NCBI RefSeq assembly: GCF_019428685.1
Contig: NZ_CP080095.1
Coordinates: forward strand, 2,852,001 to 2,916,000
Length of the DNA stretch: 64,000 bases
Direction: 5' to 3'
Source of the DNA: Paraburkholderia edwinii
GTDB taxonomy: Bacteria > Pseudomonadota > Gammaproteobacteria > Burkholderiales > Burkholderiaceae
Shown here: positions 52,966 through 60,567 of the stretch, in pieces
Position numbering within the stretch: the stretch's first letter is position 1
How the letters are laid out: every line of letters starts with the position of its first letter
Translations under genes and position numbers: made by a program
The notes under the pieces: model-generated
What the model saw: only the letters and a program-made list of their open reading frames with translations
Database searches by the model: none
Told to the model about the DNA's origin: nothing

Positions 52966-53279
52966 CGCGATCGATTACGTTTGCGGTGACGTCTGCGGTT
53001 TAGCCGCCGCTGCATTGCACGGCGGCGCGTCACGTTGCGGCATAGCACTGTCACGACGGCGGCGTGTCACCGTCACATAAGCACCCTCGATCTGGTCCGC
53101 CGCTGTTTTCGGATTGACGACATCCGGAGACCACCAAGGGAAGATCTACTCGGCGCGTGGAAGCATCGCAACGAAGGCGCGCGCCCGGGCCGTATTCCAT
53201 TTGCCGCGTTGCCGCATCAACCGACGCGGAACGCTCCTTGCTGAGCCGTTTGCTACGGTTCAATTCACGGAAAATTTCC
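52966..53279. other. Intergenic region
   Basis: 314 bases between two small plus-strand genes. Short frames here lack ribosome sites and family resemblance. I see no repeats or RNA gene. Confidence 0.35.
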
Positions 53280-53609
53280 ATGCTCGCCCACGAAATGTCC
53301 CGCAACAAACCGCGCCGTGACGATCCGCGCGCGCTGTATTCCCCGCTGTATCTCTTTTCCTATGCGCTTGCCGCTTCCGGTTTTTCCGCGCCGAAGCGTC
53401 ACCACGAACAGCATCCGCATTCGGAACGCTCGGAAAAGGAAATCGACAAAGCCGTCGAAGACTCCTTCCCCGCCAGCGATCCGCCTGCTACAGGCGGCAC
53501 GACGCGTATCGATCCCACGCCTTCGAGCGACGACGCCAAAGACAAGGCAAAAAACAAGGACAACGCAGCACACAAGCGTCCGGGCTCGGACAAAGGCGGC
53601 AATTCGTGA
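53280..53609 (+). CDS. Small charged protein with EDSFPASDPP motif
   Basis: A 109-residue hydrophilic protein. The motif KEIDKAVEDSFPASDPPATGG (residues about 53-73) recurs in many small proteobacterial proteins of unknown function, often near stress or envelope genes. The C-terminus is Lys/Asp-rich. A later ATG (residue 6) is possible. Its stop overlaps a short frame that leads to emrA. Confidence 0.65.
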   Translation: MLAHEMSRNKPRRDDPRALYSPLYLFSYALAASGFSAPKRHHEQHPHSERSEKEIDKAVEDSFPASDPPATGGTTRIDPTPSSDDAKDKAKNKDNAAHKRPGSDKGGNS

Positions 53610-53680
53610 TGCACACGAGCGGCCAACGCGGCCTTCGCGACCTTGATGACTTGAACAAACGTGCGGTGCGACATGAGTGA
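53609..53680 (+). CDS. Possible 23-residue coupling frame before emrA
   Basis: An ATG overlapping the previous stop (TGATG) opens a 23-codon frame ending at TGA 53678-53680, inside the start of emrA (ATG 53673). EmrA has no clear Shine-Dalgarno, so translation through this frame could deliver ribosomes. AAAGGCGG lies before the ATG. Existence is uncertain. Confidence 0.3.
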   Translation: MHTSGQRGLRDLDDLNKRAVRHE

Positions 53681-55061
53681 AAGCCTGGCGCAAACGCCGG
53701 GCGTGCATGACAAGCTTCGCGGCGAGTACAGCGAAACCGCCGGTCGCCCGCGTGGCGGCGATGAGCAGTCGCACAGCAAAGGCAACCAGGACCGCAGCGG
53801 TCACGACGATCGCGATGGCGGCCGCGACGCAAGCTCGCAGCACGACGACGGCAAGGACGACGCCGCCGAAGAAAGCGCCAAAGACGGCAGCGAGGGCAGC
53901 GGCCGCCATGACGAGCAAAACGGCGACGGTAAAGACGGCAACGCAAAAGATCGAGACGCCGAAGATAGCAACGAACACAGCGACGACAACAGCGGCAACA
54001 AGGACGGCGACGGCGAAGAGAAAAAGCCGCGCAGCCGCAAGCCGCTCTACATTCTCGGCGCGCTGGTGCTGCTGCTGATCGTCGCGGGCGGCATCTGGGC
54101 GTTTCTCACGCGCAACCAGGTCACGACCGACGACGCCTACACCGACGGCAACGCGATCACTATCGCGCCGAAGGTGTCGGGCTATGTCGTCAAGCTCGCG
54201 GTCAACGACAACACGCATGTGCACAAGGGCGATCTGCTCGTCGTGATCGACAAGCGCGACTACATCGCACAGGTCGATCAGGCCAAGGCGGCGCTCGGCC
54301 TGGCTCAGGCGCAGTTGCAGGCCGCGCAGGTGCAGCTCGATATCGCGCGCGTGCAATATCCGGCGCAGTACCAGCAGGCAAAGGCGCAGGTCAAATCCGC
54401 GCAGGCGAATCTGACGCAAGCGCAAGCCGCGTATGACCGGCAGCATTCGGTCGATGTCCGCGCGACGTCACAGCAGAATATCGATGCCGCCAACGCGCAG
54501 CAGCAGAACGCCAGCGCGAGCGTACAGCAGGCACGCGCGCAGTTGCAGACGGCGAGCCTCGTGCCGCAGCAGATCCGTCAGGCGGAGGCGAGTGTGGCCG
54601 AGCGGCAGCAGCAGGTCGAGCAGGCGCGCGCACAGCTGGAGCAGGCGGAACTGAACCTGTCTTACTGCGAAATCCGTGCACCGTCGGACGGCTGGATCAC
54701 GCGGCGCAACGTGCAGTACGGCAGTTTCCTGCAGGCCGGCACGTCGCTCTTTTCGGTCGTCACGCCGCAGGTATGGGTGACCGCCAATTTCAAGGAGTCG
54801 CAATTGACGCGCATGCGCCCCGGCGACGAAGTGAAAGTGGGCGTCGACGCGTACCCGGACCTCGAACTGCATGGGCACGTCGATAGCATCCAGCTCGGCA
54901 GCGGGTCGCGCTTCTCCGCGTTCCCGGCGGAGAACGCCACCGGCAACTTCGTGAAAATCGTGCAACGCGTACCGGTAAAGATCCTGATCGACAGCGGCAT
55001 GCCGACCGATCATCCGCTGCCGTATGGGCTCTCAGTGACGCCGAAGGTGTATCTGAAGTGA
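53673..55061 (+). CDS. emrA: EmrA/HlyD-family membrane fusion protein with acidic N-terminal extension
   Basis: A 462-residue periplasmic adaptor for a tripartite efflux pump. Residues 1-122 are a low-complexity cytoplasmic tail of Asp, Glu, Lys, Gly and Ser, far longer than in E. coli EmrA. One helix (about 125-145, YILGALVLLLIVAGGIWAFL) anchors it. Then come TTDDAYTDGNAITIAPKVSGYV (lipoyl half), a long Gln/Ala-rich coiled-coil hairpin, and the second half LSYCEIRAPSDGWITRRNVQYGSF. The partner EmrB and OMF genes start 3.8 kb downstream. Confidence 0.9.
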   Translation: MSESLAQTPGVHDKLRGEYSETAGRPRGGDEQSHSKGNQDRSGHDDRDGGRDASSQHDDGKDDAAEESAKDGSEGSGRHDEQNGDGKDGNAKDRDAEDSNEHSDDNSGNKDGDGEEKKPRSRKPLYILGALVLLLIVAGGIWAFLTRNQVTTDDAYTDGNAITIAPKVSGYVVKLAVNDNTHVHKGDLLVVIDKRDYIAQVDQAKAALGLAQAQLQAAQVQLDIARVQYPAQYQQAKAQVKSAQANLTQAQAAYDRQHSVDVRATSQQNIDAANAQQQNASASVQQARAQLQTASLVPQQIRQAEASVAERQQQVEQARAQLEQAELNLSYCEIRAPSDGWITRRNVQYGSFLQAGTSLFSVVTPQVWVTANFKESQLTRMRPGDEVKVGVDAYPDLELHGHVDSIQLGSGSRFSAFPAENATGNFVKIVQRVPVKILIDSGMPTDHPLPYGLSVTPKVYLK

Positions 55062-55133
55062 TGGGGGACGGCACGGCGGGAGCCGGTCCGACCCTCAGTC
55101 GCGTTGCCGCCCCTCGCCCGCCCGGGCCCGTGC

Positions 55134-55376
55134 TCACCAGTCCGGATTGTTCACTTCCTGCCGGTAGTCGTACGCGCGGTTCACGAGCCGGTGCGGCCGG
55201 CCGCTCGCCTGCAGCACTTCGCGCCAGCCGGACAGCTCGGCCAGCGAATCCGTGTGCAGTACGGCGTACGCCTTGCCGTTGGCCCCGGCGCCCGGAAAGA
55301 ACTCGATCGGGTCATCCCCGTTCGTCGACAGCATGCGGATGTCCGCCTGCAAGACCTGCATTTCGTATTGGGTCAT
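55134..55376 (-). CDS. Small hypothetical protein
   Basis: An 80-residue soluble protein with a plausible mixed fold (YEMQVLQADIRMLSTNGDDPIEFF, then KAYAVLHTDSLAELSGWREVLQ). GGAG precedes the ATG at 55376. It is antisense to the region between emrA and the PLD gene. Not recognised. Confidence 0.6.
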   Translation of the reverse strand: MTQYEMQVLQADIRMLSTNGDDPIEFFPGAGANGKAYAVLHTDSLAELSGWREVLQASGRPHRLVNRAYDYRQEVNNPDW

Positions 55377-55566
55377 CTGCGTTCTCCATTTCCGGGTGAC
55401 GGGCAAAAAAGCAGGTCAATGAGCAAATCGATCAGCAGACAGGCGCGCAGACCAGCGCGGATTGACAGCATACGCCGTACCTGGCGCGGTGTCGCGCGCC
55501 GTGTCGCGTATAGGCCGCCAGGGCCGCGGCACGGCCTGTGCTTCGCGCTCAGACAGGACTTAGACG

Positions 55567-55593
55567 ATGAAACACCGATCCATCTCACCATGA
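55567..55593 (+). CDS. Possible 8-residue leader peptide overlapping the PLD gene
   Basis: ATG at 55567, with CAGGA eight bases before it, encodes MKHRSISP and ends at TGA 55591-55593, overlapping the ATG of the PLD gene (ATGA). The PLD gene has no Shine-Dalgarno of its own. This looks like a translational-coupling leader. Confidence 0.4.
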   Translation: MKHRSISP

Positions 55594-57812
55594 CGATGCG
55601 CGAGGCTGAACCGATAGCGGACAATCTACCGGCGTACCGCGCCGGAGCCCACCACGACGCCCTTGCGCCCGCCCGACACGGCGCGTGGCTGCAGGAAGGC
55701 CGCAGTTGTGCGTGGCTGCGGCGTGCGCAGCGCCTGCGCGTGCTGATCGACGCGGCCGACTATTTCGATGCGTTGCGCGTGGCGATGACGCGCGCCCGCG
55801 ACACGATTTTCATTGTCGGTTGGGACATCGACAGCCGTCTGCAGTTGACGCCCGAGGGCGCACGCGACGGCCTGCCCGCCGGCCTCGCCGATTTCTTATG
55901 CGCGCTTGTGGAAAAAAATCGGCATCTGCGCGTCTACGTGCTCGCGTGGGATTTCGCGATGCTTTACGCATTCGAGCGCGAATGGCTGCCCGTCTACAAA
56001 CTCGGCTGGCGCACGCATCGGCGTGTGCGCTTTCAGCTCGATGGGCGGCACCCGCTTGGCGCTTCGCATCATCAGAAGCTTGTCGTGATCGACGACCGCG
56101 TCGCGTTTGCGGGCGGCATCGATCTGACCGGTTCGCGCTGGGATACGCCCGAGCACCACCCGCAGGCGCCGCTGCGCCGCAATGCGAACGCGGTGCCCTA
56201 TCAGCCGATGCATGACGTGCAGGCGATGTTCGACGGCCCGGCGGCCGCGGCGCTCGGCGAGCTCGTGCGCGAACGGTGGCGGCGGGCGGCGGCGCGGCGG
56301 ATCGAGTTGCCGCCGGTCACGGCACATGCAGCCGGCAAAGCTAACGCCGCCCATCCCGACCCGTGGCCCGAACACGTGCACGCCGACATCGAAGAGGTCG
56401 AACTCGGCATCGCATTGACCGAACCCGAGTACAACGGCCGGCCCGCCGTGCAGCAGATCCAGCAGATGTACGTCGATGCGATCGCGCGCGCACGCGAGAG
56501 CATCTATATCGAGAACCAGTATTTCACGGCGAGCCGCATCGGCGCCTCGCTGGCGGCGAGCCTCGCGGATCCCGACGGACCCGATATCGCGGTCGTCGGC
56601 CCCGAACGGCAAACCGGCTGGCTGCAGCACGCGACGATGGGCGTGATGCGCGCGCGGCTGCACAGGCTGATGAAGCAGGCCGACCACCATAGCCGCTACG
56701 CGATGTACGCGCCGACCGCGGGCGGATTCATGCACGACCAGTTCATCAACGTGCACAGCAAGCTGATGACGGTCGACGACGAGTTGCTGCTGATCGGCAG
56801 CGCGAATCTGAACAACCGGTCGATGGTGCTCGACACGGAATGCAATATTGCGCTCGATGCGCATGGCGACCCGCGCATCCAGGCGATGATCGCGTCGGTG
56901 CGCAATCGCCTGCTGGGCGAACACCTCGACGCGACGCCCGAAGCGGTTGCCGAGGCACTCGCAACACAGCGCCTCAATGCCGCGATCGCATCGTTGCGCC
57001 ACGGCGAGCGCACGCTCGCGCCGCAAGACCCGGTCGCGCCCGCGGAACCCGATGAGCTGACGACGCGCATGTCGGTGTTCGACCCCGAAGCGCCGCTCGC
57101 GCCGCAGGAACTCGTACGTCAGTTTCTGCCCGAAGCGGAAAGCCGTCCGCTGCGCGGCCGGCTGCTCGTGCTCGGCAGCTTCGCGCTCGCGGTTGCGCTG
57201 CTTGCCGTGCTGTGGCGCTTTACGCCGCTTGGCAACCTGCTGAGCTTTGCCGCGCTCGTGCATGCCGCGCACGAACTGCACGGCTCGCGGCTCGGGCCGC
57301 TCGCGATCGTCGCCGTCTATGCGGTGGCGGCGAGCATCTCGGTGCCGGTCACGCTGCTGATCGCTGTCAGCGGCTTCGTATTCGGCGCGCTGGCCGGCAG
57401 CCTGTACGCCCTAAGCGGGACCTTGATCTCAGCCGTGATCACCTACTACGCGGGCGCTTCGCTCGGGCACGACGCGGTGCGGCGCCTCGCCGGCTCGCGC
57501 ATCAATCGCATCAGCGAAAAGCTCGGCAAAAAAGGCTTCGTTGCCGTCGTGATCGCGCGGATCGTGCCGATTGCGCCGTTCACTTTGCTCAATCTCGTTG
57601 CCGGTGCATCGCATATCGGTTTTCGCGATTATCTCGCGGGCACCGCGATCGGCATGGCGCCCGGCATCGTGCTCGCGACGACATTCGCGCAACAGCTCGT
57701 CGCGGCGGTCCACCATCCATCGCTCGGCGGCATTTTGCTGGTCGGCGCGATCGGCGCGGTGCTGGTTGGAATCTCGATTGCGCTGCATCGATTTTTCGCT
57801 CGCCGGTCATAA
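55590..57812 (+). CDS. Phospholipase D/cardiolipin synthase-like protein fused to a VTT (DedA-like) membrane domain
   Basis: A 740-residue two-part protein. Residues about 40-450 have two HKD motifs: HHQKLVVIDDR (about 159) and HSKLMTVDDELLLIGSANLNNRS (about 389), the pair that forms the phosphatidyl-transfer site. Residues about 547-740 form the VTT/SNARE-associated domain with SVPVTLLIAVSGFVFGALAG, GRF-like GKKGFVAVVIARIVPIAPFTLLNLVAG and helices to the end. ATG 55590 is used; 55596 is possible. It is followed 8 bp later by an EEP-family gene, which recalls the ybhP-ybhO (clsB) pair. Likely role in phospholipid synthesis or membrane remodelling. Confidence 0.88.
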   Translation: MTMREAEPIADNLPAYRAGAHHDALAPARHGAWLQEGRSCAWLRRAQRLRVLIDAADYFDALRVAMTRARDTIFIVGWDIDSRLQLTPEGARDGLPAGLADFLCALVEKNRHLRVYVLAWDFAMLYAFEREWLPVYKLGWRTHRRVRFQLDGRHPLGASHHQKLVVIDDRVAFAGGIDLTGSRWDTPEHHPQAPLRRNANAVPYQPMHDVQAMFDGPAAAALGELVRERWRRAAARRIELPPVTAHAAGKANAAHPDPWPEHVHADIEEVELGIALTEPEYNGRPAVQQIQQMYVDAIARARESIYIENQYFTASRIGASLAASLADPDGPDIAVVGPERQTGWLQHATMGVMRARLHRLMKQADHHSRYAMYAPTAGGFMHDQFINVHSKLMTVDDELLLIGSANLNNRSMVLDTECNIALDAHGDPRIQAMIASVRNRLLGEHLDATPEAVAEALATQRLNAAIASLRHGERTLAPQDPVAPAEPDELTTRMSVFDPEAPLAPQELVRQFLPEAESRPLRGRLLVLGSFALAVALLAVLWRFTPLGNLLSFAALVHAAHELHGSRLGPLAIVAVYAVAASISVPVTLLIAVSGFVFGALAGSLYALSGTLISAVITYYAGASLGHDAVRRLAGSRINRISEKLGKKGFVAVVIARIVPIAPFTLLNLVAGASHIGFRDYLAGTAIGMAPGIVLATTFAQQLVAAVHHPSLGGILLVGAIGAVLVGISIALHRFFARRS

Positions 57813-57820
57813 ACGCACCC

Positions 57821-58690
57821 ATGAACAACAATCCGAACGCGCCATTGAATACGCCCTTGATTGCACCTTCGAATGAAACCTTGAATGCGCCTTCCGATGC
57901 GCCGCTGCACGCCGATCTTCACGTGGATTTGCACGCCCCGTTGAACCCGTCCGCGCTGCGCGATGCGCCCGCGAGCGCGTCATCGGAATCGGGCGAAGCC
58001 GATTCGCGCGTGCTGCGCATTGCGACCTACAACATTCACGGCGCGATCGGCTGCGACGGCGTGTATATGCCGCGCCGCGTCGCTGACGTGATTGCCGAAC
58101 TCAACGCCGATATCGTCGCGCTGCAGGAAGTGCCGCTCGGCGGCCGCGATGCGCCAAACGTGCTGCCGATGCTGCGCGAAGCAACGGACATGCTCGCGAT
58201 CGCGGGCCCGACGCTCGATACGCCCGAGCGGCGCTATGGCAACGCGGTGCTCACGCGTTTGCCGGTACGCGGAACGCGCACCTTGAACCTGTCGTTCGGC
58301 AAACGCGAGGCGCGCGGTGCGCTCGACGTCGATATCGCGAGCACGGCCGGCATGCTGCGCATTGTCGCGACGCATCTCGGCCTTTCCGCACGTGAACGGC
58401 GCGCGCAGATCGCCTCGCTGATCGCGGCGTTCGATACGCCGGCGCTGCCCGTGATCCTGCTCGGCGACATCAACGAATGGTTCGTCTGGGGCTATCCGCT
58501 GCGCGCCCTCGTGACGCACTTCAAGGCGGCGCCCGCGCCGCGCACGTTCCCAGCGTGGTGGCCCGTGTTTTCGCTCGATCGGATCTGGATGCACCCGGTC
58601 GAACGGCTGGTCGACGTGCATGCGCATCGCAGTGCGCTCGCGCGCGTCGCGTCGGACCATTTGCCGCTGGTGGCGCGCATACGCGTGTGA
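57821..58690 (+). CDS. Endonuclease/exonuclease/phosphatase family protein (YbhP-like)
   Basis: A 289-residue protein. After a repetitive N-terminal 60 residues (APLN/APSN-type) comes the EEP fold: RIATYNIHGAIGCDGVYMPRRVADVIAEL, DIVALQEVPL (catalytic Glu), LVTHLGL-like IVATHLGLSARER, LLGDINEWF, and the terminal SDHLPLVARI with the catalytic Asp-His. The absence of a signal peptide suggests the cytoplasm. Paired with a PLD gene as in ybhP-ybhO; phosphodiesterase activity on a lipid or nucleic acid is possible. Confidence 0.87.
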   Translation: MNNNPNAPLNTPLIAPSNETLNAPSDAPLHADLHVDLHAPLNPSALRDAPASASSESGEADSRVLRIATYNIHGAIGCDGVYMPRRVADVIAELNADIVALQEVPLGGRDAPNVLPMLREATDMLAIAGPTLDTPERRYGNAVLTRLPVRGTRTLNLSFGKREARGALDVDIASTAGMLRIVATHLGLSARERRAQIASLIAAFDTPALPVILLGDINEWFVWGYPLRALVTHFKAAPAPRTFPAWWPVFSLDRIWMHPVERLVDVHAHRSALARVASDHLPLVARIRV

Positions 58691-58873
58691 GGGCGATGCG
58701 CGTAGGCGTCCGTGTGGGCGCATGCGGCACGCGCGCCGGAACCCTGGCCGCGTGGGCGGCCGGGCGTGCGACTTGCTAACCGGCTGAGTCCACTCGCTGC
58801 GCGGTGCCAACGGCAGCGCAAGCGTCTCCGCGTTTGCGCGCGCGCACGCAAACGCATATGCAAGGAAATTTCG

Positions 58874-58918
58874 ATGCTTCAACTCACGTATCCGCCCGAT
58901 GAGCTCGACCCACGCTGA
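58874..58918 (+). CDS. Possible 14-residue leader peptide overlapping emrB
   Basis: ATG at 58874, with AAGGA (58862-58866) seven bases before it, encodes MLQLTYPPDELDPR and stops at TGA 58916-58918. The emrB ATG (58899) lies inside this frame and has no Shine-Dalgarno. The best ribosome site in the region therefore belongs to the small frame, suggesting coupled or regulated translation. Confidence 0.45.
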   Translation: MLQLTYPPDELDPR

Positions 58919-60566
58919 TGCGCCCGCCGAGGGCAATCACGGCAAAAGCGGCAACGGCCGCAACGACGGTGGCGGCAACGGCGGCGGCAAAAACGGCAAC
59001 CCGTCGCGCGACGACACATGGCGCCCAGCCGCCAACCCGTGGCTGATCGCGATCGTCGTCACGCTTGCGGCATTCATGGAGGTGCTCGACACGACCATCG
59101 TCAACGTCGCGCTGCCGCATATTGCCGGCACGATGTCGGCGAGCTACGACGAAGCGACCTGGACGCTGACTTCGTACCTCGTCGCGAACGGCATCGTGCT
59201 GCCGATCTCCGCGTTCTTCGGCCGTGTGCTCGGCCGCAAGCGCTACTTCGTGATCTGCATCATCGCCTTTACGATCTGCTCGTTCCTGTGCGGAATCGCG
59301 ACTAATCTTGGACAACTGATCGTGTTCCGCCTGCTGCAAGGCTTTTTCGGCGGCGGACTGCAACCGAACCAGCAGTCGATCATTCTCGATACGTTTCCGG
59401 CCTCGCAACGCGGCCGCGCCTTTTCGATCTCGGCCGTGGCGATCGTCGTCGCGCCGGTGCTCGGGCCGACGCTCGGCGGCTGGATTACCGATAACTTCAC
59501 GTGGCGCTGGGTGTTTCTGCTCAATGTGCCGGTCGGTATCCTGACCTCGATCGCGGTGATGCAGTTCGTCGAAGACCCGCCGTGGGAGCGCAAGCGCACG
59601 GGCAAGGTGTCGATCGACTATATCGGCATCGGGCTTATTTCGATCGGCCTCGGCTGCCTGCAGGTGATGCTCGATCGCGGCGAGGACGACGACTGGTTCG
59701 GCTCAAACTTTATCCGCATCTTCACGGTGCTCGCCGTGGTCGGCATCGGCGGCGCGATCACGTGGCTGCTATACACGAAGAAGCCCGTGGTCGACCTGCG
59801 CTGCATGAAAGATCGCAACTTCGCGCTCGGCTGCGCGGCGATCGCGGCCTTCGCGGTGATCCTGTACGGCAGCGCCGTGCTCGTGCCGCAGCTCGCGCAA
59901 CAGCAGCTCGGCTATACGGCGACGCTCGCGGGCCTCGTGCTGTCGCCGGGCGCGATCCTGATCACGATGGAGATTCCAATCATCAGCCGGCTGATGCCGT
60001 ACGTGCAAACACGCTCGCTGCTTTCAATCGGTTTCATGCTGATGGCGCTCGCGCTCGTCTACGCGCATACGCTCACGCCCGACGTCGACTACGACACGCT
60101 CGTGAAGATGCGCAGCGCGCAGTCGCTCGCGATCGGCTTCCTGTTCGTGCCGATCACGACGCTCGCGTATCTGACCGTGCCGCAGCGGCTGCACAACGAT
60201 GCGTCGGCGATCTTCACGATGTGCCGCAACGTCGCGGGCTCGATTGGCATCTCGCTTTCGACCGCGCTGATCCGCGAACGCAGCCAGGCGCGCATGGCGC
60301 ATCTCGCCGAGCATATGACGCCGCTGTCGCAGAACTACAGCGACGCGCTCGCGCGCAACACCCAGTCCGTGATGGATTACGTGGGACAGCCGCATGCGCA
60401 GGCCGCGCAAACCGCAACCGGGCACCTCTATCAGACCTTCGTGAGTCAGGCGACGATTCTTGCGTATGTGGATGTATTCGCGATGCTGGCGATCTTTTGC
60501 ATCCTGTGCATTCCACTCACGTTTTTCTTTTCGCCGGCGAAAGCGTCGGGCGGCGGAGCGCACTGA
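58899..60566 (+). CDS. emrB: EmrB-type MFS multidrug exporter (DHA2)
   Basis: A 555-residue fourteen-helix proton/drug antiporter. After a 40-residue Gly/Asn/Asp-rich N-terminus come WLIAIVVTLAAFMEVLDTTIVNVALPHIAG (DHA2 motif D1), SAFFGRVLGRKRYF (motif A), and GPTLGGWITDNFTWRWVFLLNVPVG (motif C). It should work with EmrA (53673) and the outer-membrane factor that starts 2 bp after its stop. No adjacent MarR-type regulator is seen. Confidence 0.93.
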   Translation: MSSTHADAPAEGNHGKSGNGRNDGGGNGGGKNGNPSRDDTWRPAANPWLIAIVVTLAAFMEVLDTTIVNVALPHIAGTMSASYDEATWTLTSYLVANGIVLPISAFFGRVLGRKRYFVICIIAFTICSFLCGIATNLGQLIVFRLLQGFFGGGLQPNQQSIILDTFPASQRGRAFSISAVAIVVAPVLGPTLGGWITDNFTWRWVFLLNVPVGILTSIAVMQFVEDPPWERKRTGKVSIDYIGIGLISIGLGCLQVMLDRGEDDDWFGSNFIRIFTVLAVVGIGGAITWLLYTKKPVVDLRCMKDRNFALGCAAIAAFAVILYGSAVLVPQLAQQQLGYTATLAGLVLSPGAILITMEIPIISRLMPYVQTRSLLSIGFMLMALALVYAHTLTPDVDYDTLVKMRSAQSLAIGFLFVPITTLAYLTVPQRLHNDASAIFTMCRNVAGSIGISLSTALIRERSQARMAHLAEHMTPLSQNYSDALARNTQSVMDYVGQPHAQAAQTATGHLYQTFVSQATILAYVDVFAMLAIFCILCIPLTFFFSPAKASGGGAH

Positions 60567-60567
60567 C

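Noticed and set aside
53035..53244. 69-codon frame between two small genes
   Set aside because: No Shine-Dalgarno and no recognisable features.
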